In this document: positions 33,849-42,110 of the stretch, in pieces | Layout: each line of letters opens with the position of its first letter | Position numbering within the stretch: position 1 is the stretch's first letter | NCBI RefSeq assembly: GCF_030486595.1 | Contig: NZ_JAUJZH010000006.1 | Location: 1-64,000 of the forward strand | Direction: 5' to 3' | Length of the DNA: 64,000 bases | Origin: Variovorax ginsengisoli | GTDB taxonomy: Bacteria > Pseudomonadota > Gammaproteobacteria > Burkholderiales > Burkholderiaceae_C | Notes under the pieces: generated by a model | The model's input: only the letters and a program-made list of their open reading frames with translations | Database searches by the model: none | Told to the model about the DNA's origin: nothing | Program-made: the position numbers and the translations under genes

Positions 33849-34160
33849 ATGCCCAAGGGTGACAAGTCGTCCTACACGGACAAGCAGAAGCGGCAAGCCG
33901 AGCACATCGAGAAAGGCTACGAACACCGCGGTGTCGGCAAGGGCGAGGCCGAGCGGCGCGCCTGGGCGACGGTGAACGCCGAGACCGGTGGCGGCAAGAA
34001 AAGCGGCAGCGGACGCGGCCAAGCCGAAAACCATGCGCCGGCCCGCAAGGGCGGTCGTTTGGGCGGTGCGGCGGCGGCCTCGCGCTCTGCTGCGGAGCGC
34101 TCCGCATCGGCCAGAAAAGCTGCTGCCACACGCAAGCGCAACGCGGAACACCGCAGCTGA
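33849..34160 (+). CDS. Small basic plasmid-stabilisation-like protein
   Basis: A 103-residue basic protein. The first 60 residues (MPKGDKSSYTDKQKRQAEHI, GVGKGEAERRAWATVNAETG, GGKKSGSGRG) match a widespread family labelled plasmid stabilisation protein, which has no proven function. The C-terminus is Ala/Ser/Arg-rich and resembles histone-like tails. AAGGAAACG lies upstream of the ATG. It sits just before the toxin-antitoxin pair, which may point to an accessory or plasmid-derived segment. Confidence 0.8.
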   Translation: MPKGDKSSYTDKQKRQAEHIEKGYEHRGVGKGEAERRAWATVNAETGGGKKSGSGRGQAENHAPARKGGRLGGAAAASRSAAERSASARKAAATRKRNAEHRS

Positions 34161-34190
34161 GCCTGCCAACACTCACAATTTGTCTATTTT

Positions 34191-34203
34191 TGCCATAATG
34201 GCA
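34191..34203. promoter_or_regulatory. Palindrome over a -10-like element, toxin-antitoxin operator candidate
   Basis: TGCCATAATGGCA is a perfect 6+1+6 palindrome 20 bases ahead of the antitoxin ATG. The CATAAT within it resembles a sigma-70 -10 element; no good -35 is seen. Phd-type antitoxins usually repress their own promoters by binding such palindromes, so autoregulation is likely. Confidence 0.5.
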
Positions 34204-34222
34204 ACTCCACCCGGAGTCGCCC

Positions 34223-34570
34223 ATGATCACCGCCTTGCCCGCCCTCCACGACCTGCCGCGCCAGAACGCCTCGCAGGTCAAGAACAAGTGGGGCGACGTC
34301 GTGCGCCAGGTTCGCCAGAGCGGCAGCGTGGCCATCACCAACCATGCCGCGGTCGAGATGGTGCTGCTCGACGCCGCAACCTACCAGCAGCTGATTGAAG
34401 ACCTGCAGACGCTCGGTGCCCGCGAGCAGACGGTGCTCGCGGAGCTGTCGGCCCGCTTCGACAGCCGCCTGGCCGTGTTGCGGCAGCCCGAGGCCGCCCG
34501 GCAGGTGGGCGATCTGTTCGCGGCCCGTGGCCGGTTGGCCCGGCGTCCGAAGGCCGGCGCCTCGTTCTGA
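34223..34570 (+). CDS. Phd/YefM-family antitoxin
   Basis: A 115-residue protein with a Phd/YefM N-terminal domain: RQNASQVKNKWGDVVRQVRQ, then the beta strands SVAITNHAAVEMVLLDAATY. The C-terminal 50 residues should be the flexible toxin-neutralising part. The stop overlaps the toxin start (TGATG at 34568), so the two genes are translated together. The usual partners of Phd antitoxins are Doc, RelE or YoeB; here it is a zeta-like kinase. Confidence 0.9.
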   Translation: MITALPALHDLPRQNASQVKNKWGDVVRQVRQSGSVAITNHAAVEMVLLDAATYQQLIEDLQTLGAREQTVLAELSARFDSRLAVLRQPEAARQVGDLFAARGRLARRPKAGASF

Positions 34571-35223
34571 TGGCCGCGGCCGGCGCGGCGCGGCCCTTCG
34601 TGCTGGTGCTGGCCGGCGTCAATGGCGCCGGCAAGAGTTCGGTCGGCGGCGCCCAGCTCGTCGAGCACGGCCTGGCTTGGTACAACCCTGACAGCTACGC
34701 GCGCGAACTGGTCGGCCAGCTCGGCCTCGAGATCGAGGATGCCAACGGCCGCGCCTGGGAACACGGCCGCGCCCAACTCGCCGCCGCCATCGCCGGCCGC
34801 CGCAACCATGCCTTCGAGACCACGCTCGGCGCCAGCACCATCCCCGGACTGCTCGCTCAGGCCGCGCGCACCCACGACGTGGTCATGATCTTTTGCGGCC
34901 TCGCCACGACCGAGATGCACCTGCGGCGCGTCCAGGCCCGGGTCGCCGCCGGCGGCCACGACATCCCGACCGACAAGATCCGCGAGCGCTGGACCCGGTC
35001 GCGCATGAACCTGATCCGCCTGATGCCGCTGCTGGCCCGCCTGCAGGTCTTCGACAACAGCGCCGAGGCGGCGCCGGGCGAGGCGATTCCCGACCCGTTG
35101 CTGTTGCTCGAGATGGCCGGGGGCTGGCTGGTGTTCCCCGCCGCCGACGATGCGGCGGCGCTGGCGGCGACGCCCGAATGGGCGCGGCCGATCCTGCAGG
35201 CGGCGATCGAGCAGCATGGCTGA
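34570..35223 (+). CDS. Zeta-type toxin (P-loop kinase)
   Basis: A 217-residue P-loop kinase of the zeta toxin family. Walker A is GVNGAGKSS near residue 16, followed by NPDSYARELV, the conserved FETTLG and an arginine-rich lid region (MHLRRVQARVAAGG, then IRERWTRSRMNLIRL). Zeta toxins phosphorylate UDP-N-acetylglucosamine and block cell wall synthesis. Some chromosomal members may act on other nucleotides. It is translationally coupled to the Phd-like gene. Confidence 0.9.
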   Translation: MAAAGAARPFVLVLAGVNGAGKSSVGGAQLVEHGLAWYNPDSYARELVGQLGLEIEDANGRAWEHGRAQLAAAIAGRRNHAFETTLGASTIPGLLAQAARTHDVVMIFCGLATTEMHLRRVQARVAAGGHDIPTDKIRERWTRSRMNLIRLMPLLARLQVFDNSAEAAPGEAIPDPLLLLEMAGGWLVFPAADDAAALAATPEWARPILQAAIEQHG

Positions 35224-35229
35224 GCGCCC

Positions 35230-35361
35230 TCAGCGCGGGAAGTCGGCCCCGAACCAGTTGCCGTGGAAGCCGTCCGGCACCCGGTGCGGCAGCGACGCGA
35301 TGCACAGCGGCCCGGCCGCCACGTGGCGGGCATCGAACACCGCCAGGTCGCTGGAATCCAG
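35230..35361 (-). pseudogene. C-terminal remnant of a carotenoid oxygenase gene
   Basis: On the minus strand these bases encode about 43 residues ending at a stop, including LAVFDARHVAAGPL and IASLPHRVPDGFHGNWF. The HRVP-x-GFHGNW ending is characteristic of carotenoid oxygenases (carotenoid or stilbene cleavage). The frame is closed just upstream by a stop, and the rest of the gene of some 450 residues is missing. It abuts the TetR remnant on the other strand, so the break is a deletion or rearrangement join. Confidence 0.75.
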
Positions 35362-35839
35362 GCCCTACCACCACGGCGGACTGCCGCTGACCCTGCTGGC
35401 GGCGGCCGAGACGGTACTGGTGCGCGACGCCATGCTGGCGGCCATGGACGGCGTCGCCGACCGGCGCGAGCGCCGCCACGCCATCGCCCATGCCTATGTG
35501 CACTTCGCGCACGATAACCCCGCGCTGTTCGGCCTGATGTTCCGCAATGAGATCATCGACATGCGCCGGCCGTCTCTGTCGCAGGCCGCGAAAGCCGCCA
35601 TGCAGGTGATGGCACCGACCATCGGCGAGGCGCCCTCCGCCGGCGCGGACGCGCTCTCGGCGTCCGACGCGATGCGGGTGACCGCGGCCTGGGCCTATGT
35701 GCATGGCCTCGCGACGCTGCTCATCGACCAGCGGCTGCACGGCGTGCTCAAGGCCTCCGCCGGTTTCCGCGACCCGCTGGCGCTGGTCGACGCTGCGCTC
35801 GAGAACGTGGCGCTGGCCGCGGAGCCGCCGTCCCGCTGA
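35362..35839 (+). pseudogene. TetR-family regulator lacking its DNA-binding domain
   Basis: The product starts with RPYHHGGLPLTLLAAAETVL, the typical first helix of TetR regulators with a WHG C-terminal domain, and then jumps straight to VRDAMLAAMDG and the WHG domain (ERRHAIAHAYVHFAHDNPAL). The helix-turn-helix of about 45 residues is missing, an in-frame internal deletion. No start codon precedes the remnant in its proper context; the frame simply runs in from the toxin side. It is very unlikely to bind DNA. Confidence 0.8.
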
Positions 35840-35922
35840 GGCCGCCCGGGCAAGACTTCGCACCCCGTGTTCGGCATACTTCAGCCCGCTCGACCCATGC
35901 AGTCCTCGACCAAGGCATTCCC

Positions 35923-37734
35923 ATGCGCAGAAGACGTCTGGTGCAACTCGCCGCCGCGACCCCTTTCGCCACCCCGTGGGGTCTGCTGGCGCCAGCACGC
36001 GCGGCCGCCACGGCCGGCCGGGTGCGACCGGGCGACCCCGACTGGCCGAGCGATGCGCAATGGCAGCGCTTGGGCGAACGGTTGGGCGGCGACGCACTGG
36101 TCAAGGTGCAGTCGCCGTTCACGCCCTGCCTCGAGGCACCCGCCGGACCCGCCTGCACGCAGTTCTTCAACGCGGTGCGCAACCCCTACTTCCTCGGCGA
36201 CGAGATCGGCCTGACGCAGACCCTCGGCTGGGTCGGCGCCTGGACCTCCAGCCCGAGCGTCCATGCGGTGGCCGCGCGCAGCACCGCCGACGTCGCCGCC
36301 GCGATCGACTTCGCCCGTGAACACCGGCTGCGGCTGGTGGTCAAGGGCGGTGGGCACAGCTACCAAGGCACCTCCAGCGCGCCCGATTCCCTGCTGGTCT
36401 GGACCCGCCGGATGAACCAAGTCCTGCTCCACGACGACTTCGTCGGCAAGGGCTGCGAAGGCCGGGCGGCGCCGGTGCGGGCCGTCTCTGTCGGCGCCGG
36501 CGCGGTCTGGGCCCATGTCTACGACGCGGTCACCAGCCGCGGCGGTGGCTACGTGCAAGGTGGCGGCTGCATGACGGTCGGCGTCGCCGGGCTGGTGCAG
36601 AGCGGGGGCTTCGGGAGCTTCTCGAAGGCCTACGGCCTGGCCTCGGGCAGCCTGCTGGAGGCCGAGGTGGTCACCGCCGACGGCCGAGTGCGGATCGCCA
36701 ACGCCTGCAGCGAACCGGAGCTGTTCTGGGGCCTCAAGGGCGGCGGTGGCGGCAGCCTCGGCGTGGTCACCCGCCTGACCTTGAAGGTGCATGCGCTCCC
36801 CGAATCCTTCGGTGCGGTCAACCTCACGATCAAGGCTTCATCGGCGCCGGCCTTTCGCCGCCTGGTCGGCCTGATCGTCGACTTCTATGCCGCCGCGCTC
36901 CACAACCCGCACTGGGGCGAACAGATCCGCCTGCGGCCCGACAACACGCTGCGCGTCGCGATGGTGTTCCAGGGCCTGTCCCGCGCCGAGGCCCAGGCCG
37001 TCTGGAAGCCCTTTCTCGATGCCGTCGACGCCGCGCCCGAGGCCTTCGAAACCGAGTACTCGCCGCTCAGGATCGTCTCTACCTCGGCGCGCGATTTCTG
37101 GTCCCCGACGCTGTTCAAGCGCATGTTCGGCTTCATCAGCACCGACGACCGGCCCGGCGCGCCGGCCGGCAACGTGTTCTGGCCGGGCGACCAGCGCCAG
37201 GCCGGCCAGGTGCTGCATGGCTACCAGTCGGCCTGGCTGCCGGCGGCGCTGCTCCAGCCGGAGCGGCGCAGCGCCCTGTGTGACGCGCTGTTCGCCGCCA
37301 GCCGGCACTGGGGGGTGTCGCTGCACGTCAACAAGGGGCTGGCCGGCGCGCCGGCCGAGGCCCTGGCCGCCGCCCGCGACACCGCGATGAACCCCGCCGT
37401 GCTCGACGCATTCGCGCTCGCGATCGGCGGCGCCGACGGGCCGCCGGCCTTTCCCGGCGTCGCGGGGCACGAGCCCGATGCCGCGCTGGCACAACGCCAG
37501 GCGGCGGCGATCGGCGGGGCTTTCGACGAACTGCGCCGGCTGGTCCCGCAACCCGGCTCCTACCTGTCGGAGAGCAACTACTTCGAGCCCGACTGGCAGC
37601 GTTCCTTCTGGGGCGGCAACTATCCGCGGCTGCTCGCGGCCAAGGAACGCTACGACCCCGATGGCCTCTTCTTCGTCCACCACGGCGTCGGCAGCGAGCG
37701 CTGGAGCGCCGACGGATTCACAAGGAAAGCATGA
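35923..37734 (+). CDS. Tat-exported FAD oxidase (berberine-bridge-enzyme-like)
   Basis: A 603-residue VAO/PCMH-fold flavoprotein. A leader MRRRRLVQLAAATPFATPWG with a following ARAAA suggests Tat export. The FAD domain has GGGHSYQGTS (H145) and GGGCMTVGVAGLVQSGGFG (C216), the two residues that bind FAD covalently in berberine-bridge enzymes. The C-terminal BBE segment is YLSESNYFEPDWQ then FWGGNYPRLLAAKERYDPDG. The family oxidises alcohols, sugars or alkaloid-type substrates with O2 and makes H2O2. It is longer than most (450-550 residues). Confidence 0.9.
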   Translation: MRRRRLVQLAAATPFATPWGLLAPARAAATAGRVRPGDPDWPSDAQWQRLGERLGGDALVKVQSPFTPCLEAPAGPACTQFFNAVRNPYFLGDEIGLTQTLGWVGAWTSSPSVHAVAARSTADVAAAIDFAREHRLRLVVKGGGHSYQGTSSAPDSLLVWTRRMNQVLLHDDFVGKGCEGRAAPVRAVSVGAGAVWAHVYDAVTSRGGGYVQGGGCMTVGVAGLVQSGGFGSFSKAYGLASGSLLEAEVVTADGRVRIANACSEPELFWGLKGGGGGSLGVVTRLTLKVHALPESFGAVNLTIKASSAPAFRRLVGLIVDFYAAALHNPHWGEQIRLRPDNTLRVAMVFQGLSRAEAQAVWKPFLDAVDAAPEAFETEYSPLRIVSTSARDFWSPTLFKRMFGFISTDDRPGAPAGNVFWPGDQRQAGQVLHGYQSAWLPAALLQPERRSALCDALFAASRHWGVSLHVNKGLAGAPAEALAAARDTAMNPAVLDAFALAIGGADGPPAFPGVAGHEPDAALAQRQAAAIGGAFDELRRLVPQPGSYLSESNYFEPDWQRSFWGGNYPRLLAAKERYDPDGLFFVHHGVGSERWSADGFTRKA

Positions 37735-39158
37735 TGGAAACCACGGCCCCGCGCCACATCGACGACCTGCCGGGACCCAGCGGCGCCCCGCTGATCGGCA
37801 ACCTGCTGCAGATCGAGACCTCGCGCATGCACCAGCAGCTGGAGCAGTGGTGCCGCGAATTCGGCCCCTTCTTCAAGCTGCAAATGGGGCGCCGCAGGCT
37901 GCTCATCGTCGGCGACCACGAGGCGGTGGCCAGCACGCTGCGCGACCGCCCTGACGGCTTCAAGCGCACCACCCGCTTCGAGGCCGTGGCCAGCGAGATG
38001 GGGCTCAAGCCCGGGGTCTTCGGCGCCAACGGCGAAGACTGGCGGCGACAGCGGCGCATGGTGATGGCCAGCTTCGATCCGGCGCACGTTCGGCACTATT
38101 TCCCGTCGTTGCAGAAGGTCGCCGAGCGGCTGGTCGGCCGATGGCAGGCGGCCGCCCGACGCGGCGACGCGATCGACCTACAGCCCGACCTGATGCGCTA
38201 CACCGTCGACACGATCGCCGGGCTCGCGTTCGGCGCCGAGGTCAACACGCTGGAGTCCGACGGCGACGTGATCCAGCAGCACCTCGACAAGATCTTCCCG
38301 GCCCTCGTGCGCCGCATGCTGGCGCCGCTGCCGACCTGGCGCCTGTGGCCCAGCCGGGCCGACCGCGAACTCAAGCACGGCGTGGAGGCGGTCAACGAGG
38401 CGGTGGCGCAGTTCATCGCCGACGCGCGCGGCCGGATGGCGGCCGACCCGGCGCTGCGCACCCACCCGACCAACCTGCTCGAAGCGATGATCGCGGCCGC
38501 CGACCAGCCCGGCAGCGGCATCACCGACCTGCAGGTGGCGGGCAACGTGTTCACGATGCTGCTGGCCGGCGAGGACACCACCGCCAACACCATCGCCTGG
38601 ATGATCGACCTGCTGTGGCGCCATCCGGCCGCGCTGCAGCGCGCCACCGACGAGGTGCGCGGCCTGCTCGGCGACACGCGCTGCCCTAGCTTCGACCAGC
38701 TGGCGCAACTCGACTACGTCGAGGCCTGCGCGCACGAGACGATGCGCCTCAAGCCGGTGGCGCCGATCCTCGCCTTGCAGGCCGAGCGCGAGACCCGGGT
38801 CGGCGACGTGCAGGTGCCGACCGGCACGGTGGTGATCAACCTGATGCGCGTCGACAGCGTCAGCGACGCCCACCTGTCGAGCGCCTCGGCCTTCGAGCCG
38901 GAGCGCTGGCTGGCCGAAGGGCCGGCCGCCGCCGTCGCCGGCAATGCGAAGCGCATCTCGATGCCCTTCGGCGCCGGACCCCGCATGTGCCCGGGCCGCT
39001 ACCTCGCCCTGCTTGAAATGAAGATGGCGATGGCGCAGTTGCTGAACTGCTTCGACATCACCAGCGTCGAGACGCCCGACGGCCAGCCGGCGCGCGAGCA
39101 TCTCGCCTTCACGATGACCCCCGTGGGTCTTCGCATGCGGCTGCGCGCGCGCGGCTGA
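37731..39158 (+). CDS. Cytochrome P450
   Basis: A 475-residue P450. The I-helix oxygen-binding motif AGEDTTANT, the ExxR motif in CAHETMRL and the haem-thiolate loop FGAGPRMCPGR (C420) are all intact. The proline-rich hinge DLPGPSGAPLIGN and the overall style resemble the CYP110-like, eukaryote-like bacterial group rather than the camphor type. Its ATG lies in the overlapping ATGATG with the flavoprotein stop; AAGGAA precedes. No ferredoxin or reductase gene is adjacent. Confidence 0.93.
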   Translation: MMETTAPRHIDDLPGPSGAPLIGNLLQIETSRMHQQLEQWCREFGPFFKLQMGRRRLLIVGDHEAVASTLRDRPDGFKRTTRFEAVASEMGLKPGVFGANGEDWRRQRRMVMASFDPAHVRHYFPSLQKVAERLVGRWQAAARRGDAIDLQPDLMRYTVDTIAGLAFGAEVNTLESDGDVIQQHLDKIFPALVRRMLAPLPTWRLWPSRADRELKHGVEAVNEAVAQFIADARGRMAADPALRTHPTNLLEAMIAAADQPGSGITDLQVAGNVFTMLLAGEDTTANTIAWMIDLLWRHPAALQRATDEVRGLLGDTRCPSFDQLAQLDYVEACAHETMRLKPVAPILALQAERETRVGDVQVPTGTVVINLMRVDSVSDAHLSSASAFEPERWLAEGPAAAVAGNAKRISMPFGAGPRMCPGRYLALLEMKMAMAQLLNCFDITSVETPDGQPAREHLAFTMTPVGLRMRLRARG

Positions 39159-39162
39159 GTAC

Positions 39163-39519
39163 TCAGGGCTTCTGGCGTTCCGGCGCGTCGGCGTTGCCGC
39201 CGCGCGAGAACTTGCCTTCCTTGTTGGCCGCCGCATTCGCGGCGCGGCGCTTGGCGGTCGCGGCCTGGCGCTCGGCACGCGGCTGCGAGGGCGCGGTCAG
39301 GGGATTGGCCTGGGCCTCGCCCATCTGCGGGCCGCGCGCGGCCTGGCCACCGCTCGCGCGGCGCTCGGTGCGTGCTTCGGAGCGCTCCGCCGGCGTGGTC
39401 TTGGCGGCCGGCGGCGCCTTGCCCTGGCCGGGGTCGACCTCGCCGCTGCTCTGCGCCATCGCCGCGCCGGCCATCAGTGGGATCAATGCTGCGCCGACCA
39501 AGGGAACGATTTTTCTCAT
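39163..39519 (-). CDS. Small exported hypothetical protein
   Basis: A 118-residue protein with a Sec signal (MRKIVPLVGAALIPLMAGAA, cleavage after AMA) and a mature part that is Ala/Arg/Gln-rich and probably disordered. ATG at 39519 has AAGG a few bases upstream; a second in-frame ATG lies 12 bases earlier. It converges on the P450 with a 4-base gap. No family is recognised. Confidence 0.65.
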   Translation of the reverse strand: MRKIVPLVGAALIPLMAGAAMAQSSGEVDPGQGKAPPAAKTTPAERSEARTERRASGGQAARGPQMGEAQANPLTAPSQPRAERQAATAKRRAANAAANKEGKFSRGGNADAPERQKP

Positions 39520-39620
39520 GCAAACCTTCATGATGTTGAGGACCTCCCGCGAACGTGCAGGCCACTGCATGGTGCCAAGGCCCCCAGATGATGTCCACCC
39601 GGGCCCAGGGGGTGTTCACC

Positions 39621-40430
39621 CTAGTCGCCCTCGCGGCTCCCGATCAGGGTTCGCTCGCCGTCCGGCCGGTGCATGTCGAGGAAGGCGCCGCTGAAGGCCC
39701 AGGTCCTGGTCGACCTGAGTGCCGCGATGAACTCGCGCTCCTGCTGCATCACGCCCTCCCCGGGGCAGGTCCTGCGCGTGGTGGCCACCGCCCCGACGCT
39801 GATCTGGTCGCCGTTGACGCTGTACCTGGCGCGCAGGCTGTTGCAACCGCCGAAGCCCTTGACGACGCCATCGCCGAAGGCCAGCGTCAGCGTGGTTCCG
39901 GCCAGCGGGCTCACGACCGCCTGCCGCCCGTTGTTGAAGCCGGTGATGTTCGAGCGCAGCCCGACCAGCGCCGGCGCCGGTTCGGCCTTGAAGGCCAGCA
40001 CGACATCTCCGTGATCCGAGAGCAGGCTCAGCCGGTCATCGGTGCGCACCGGCCGGAACGCACCCGCCAGCGCCCGGTGCACGGCCGTCTCCAGCGCCAT
40101 CGACGCCGGATCGCAGGCCATCATGGAGCCGGCCAGCGGTCCGATCACGAGGCGGCCCTGCTTGAAGGCATAGCTGCCGAAGTAGCGGTTGCAGCCCGAG
40201 AAGCCATCGACGCGGCCGTCCTTGAAGCGGGCCGTGACCGAGCCCGGACCGCTCGGCAGCGCCGCGGCATCGATGCCGCGCAGGTCGGTGAGGCGCCAGG
40301 TCGGGCCCTCGATGGTCGAGGGCTCGGCGGCCGCAGCCGCCGGCGCGGCGCCCAGCGGCTGCGCCCCGCAGGCCGCGCCCGCGGCGAGCACCGCCGTCGA
40401 GATCAGAGCACGGGTGGATGGCTTCGTCAT
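39621..40430 (-). CDS. Exported protein with two META (HslJ-like) domains
   Basis: About 269 residues with an N-terminal signal. Two META domains follow. The first has GFSGCNRYFGSYAF and MMACDPASMALETAVHRAL; the second has GFGGCNSLRARYSV and TRRTCPGEGVMQQEREFIAA. META/HslJ proteins occur in the cell envelope and have been linked to novobiocin and heat resistance in E. coli. The paired cysteines of both domains are retained. Confidence 0.88.
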   Translation of the reverse strand: MTKPSTRALISTAVLAAGAACGAQPLGAAPAAAAAEPSTIEGPTWRLTDLRGIDAAALPSGPGSVTARFKDGRVDGFSGCNRYFGSYAFKQGRLVIGPLAGSMMACDPASMALETAVHRALAGAFRPVRTDDRLSLLSDHGDVVLAFKAEPAPALVGLRSNITGFNNGRQAVVSPLAGTTLTLAFGDGVVKGFGGCNSLRARYSVNGDQISVGAVATTRRTCPGEGVMQQEREFIAALRSTRTWAFSGAFLDMHRPDGERTLIGSREGD

Positions 40431-40548
40431 TTCGCTTGTCCCTGACATTCGAGGTATCGGACCGGCATCTTAGTCAGGCCGTGCAGCGACGGCTCGACTC
40501 CCCTCGATAGGGGACGACGATCTCATCCCGAGACGCCCCAATGATGTC

Positions 40549-41379
40549 ATGCAGGAGACTTCGCAGCGACGGCGCAAGATGCGCGAACTGGCGGCCACGG
40601 AAGTGGCCAGGCTTTGGGAAGACAACGCCGACGCATGGGCTCGACAGGCCCGGCTCGGCGTCGACGTCTTCCGTGACCTCCTCAACACGCCCGCCTTTCT
40701 CGCGCTGCTGCCGCCGATCGCCGGCCTGCGCGGCCTGGACGTCGGCTGCGGCGAAGGCGCCAACACGCGGCACCTCGCCGGGCTCGGCGCGAAGATGTCG
40801 GCCGTCGACATCGCACCCACCTTTGTGCGCTACGCGCAGGCCAGCGAAGCCTGCGACCCGCTCGGCATCGACTACGCCATCGGCGACGCGATGCAGCTGC
40901 CGTTCGACGATGGCGCCTTCGAATTCGTCACCGCCTTCATGTCCCTGATGGACATGCCGGACCCGGGACGCGCGCTGCGGGAGATTCGCCGCGTGCTGCG
41001 GCCCGGTGGCTTCGTGCAGTTCTCAATCCTGCATCCGTGCTTCGTGCCGCCGCGCCGCAGGGTGCTGCGCAACCGCAAGGGCAAGGCGCGCGCGATCGAG
41101 ATCGGCGACTACTTCGAATCAACCGAGGGGCGCGTGGACTGCTGGTGGTTCTCAACGCTCACGGGCAAGGAACGCCACGAGGTCGCGCCCTTTCGCACGC
41201 CGATCTTCCACCGCACGCTGAGCCAGTGGTTCGACCTTCTCGCCGCGGCCGGGCTGGTCGTCGAGAAGCTGGGCGAGCCCACGGCCGGCACGGCCCCGCA
41301 CGCGAACCATCCCGTGATCGAAGACACCCGCGTGGCGCCGATGTCGCTGCACGTGCGCGCCCGGCGCGCCGGCGACTGA
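40549..41379 (+). CDS. SAM-dependent methyltransferase (class I)
   Basis: A 276-residue Rossmann methyltransferase. Motif I is LDVGCGEGANTRHLAGLG, with the acidic residue after strand beta2 in AVDIAPTFV, and the post-I motif YAIGDAMQLPFDDGAFEFV. It then follows REIRRVLRPGGFVQFSI. This is a UbiE/Methyltransf_11-like small-molecule methyltransferase. The start may be ATG 40549 or the nearby ATG at 40579. The substrate is not predictable. Confidence 0.9.
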   Translation: MQETSQRRRKMRELAATEVARLWEDNADAWARQARLGVDVFRDLLNTPAFLALLPPIAGLRGLDVGCGEGANTRHLAGLGAKMSAVDIAPTFVRYAQASEACDPLGIDYAIGDAMQLPFDDGAFEFVTAFMSLMDMPDPGRALREIRRVLRPGGFVQFSILHPCFVPPRRRVLRNRKGKARAIEIGDYFESTEGRVDCWWFSTLTGKERHEVAPFRTPIFHRTLSQWFDLLAAAGLVVEKLGEPTAGTAPHANHPVIEDTRVAPMSLHVRARRAGD

Positions 41380-41478
41380 TCGCCTCGGCGACCCTTCTTC
41401 GATGTGTTTGACACGCGTCGAAACCCCAGCGCAATATCGACGCCCACCCGCATCCAACGTCCATTCGAGGAGAACGCC

Positions 41479-41862
41479 ATGACACTGAAACTTCGGCTGC
41501 GTGCGGCGCTGGCCGCCACCTGCATGTCACTGGCGATGGCGGCCTTGCCCGCGCGCGCCGCAGATCTTCCGCTGGTCACCGGCGAGCAATGGACCGCCTC
41601 GAGCGAGGCCGTCAAGAAAGCCTACCTGGTCGGCATCGCCAACCTGGTGCAGGTGCAGACCGCGTACTTCGCCGCCAACCCGCCGACCGATGCGCAGAAC
41701 TTCGTGCCGCGCCTCGCCAGGGGCATGCAGGGCCAGACACTCGACAGCGTGCGCGAAGGCCTCGACCGCTGGTATGCGGCCAACCCGACCAAGCTGAAGC
41801 GGCCGGTGCTCGACACCCTCTGGTTCGAGATGGCCCTGCCCGGCCTGCAGAAGAACAAGTAA
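41479..41862 (+). CDS. Periplasmic hypothetical protein
   Basis: A 127-residue protein with a Sec signal (RAALAATCMSLAMAALPARA). The mature part is small and helix-rich with a conserved-looking VTGEQWTASSEAVKKAYLVG and ending near residue 125. I do not recognise a named family. GAGGAG precedes the ATG. It starts a three-gene envelope operon with the glycine-zipper lipoprotein and SH3 protein that follow, with a 11-base gap. Confidence 0.75.
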   Translation: MTLKLRLRAALAATCMSLAMAALPARAADLPLVTGEQWTASSEAVKKAYLVGIANLVQVQTAYFAANPPTDAQNFVPRLARGMQGQTLDSVREGLDRWYAANPTKLKRPVLDTLWFEMALPGLQKNK

Positions 41863-41873
41863 CGGAGAGCGAC

Positions 41874-42110
41874 ATGAAACGACTTCACTGGATGGCGATC
41901 GTCTCGGCGATCGCGCTGATGGCAGGCTGCACCGACATGACGCCGCAGCAACAGGGAACCATGAGCGGGGCGGCGATCGGCGCGGCGGGCGGCGCCGGCA
42001 TCGCGGCCATCTCGGGCGGCGACGCCTGGACCGGTGCCGCCATCGGCGGCCTCGCCGGCGGCGTGGCCGGCAACATCAGGGGCGGCAGGCAGCAACAGAT
42101 GGGCTGGTGA
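41874..42110 (+). CDS. Small glycine-zipper lipoprotein
   Basis: A 78-residue protein with a lipoprotein signal: LMAGCTD is a good lipobox at about residues 16-22. The mature part is a glycine zipper (GAAIGAAGGAGIAAISGG, AIGGLAGGVAG), as in Omp-like envelope proteins of Gram-negative bacteria. AACGGAGAG lies upstream. The stop overlaps the GTG start of the SH3 gene. Confidence 0.82.
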   Translation: MKRLHWMAIVSAIALMAGCTDMTPQQQGTMSGAAIGAAGGAGIAAISGGDAWTGAAIGGLAGGVAGNIRGGRQQQMGW

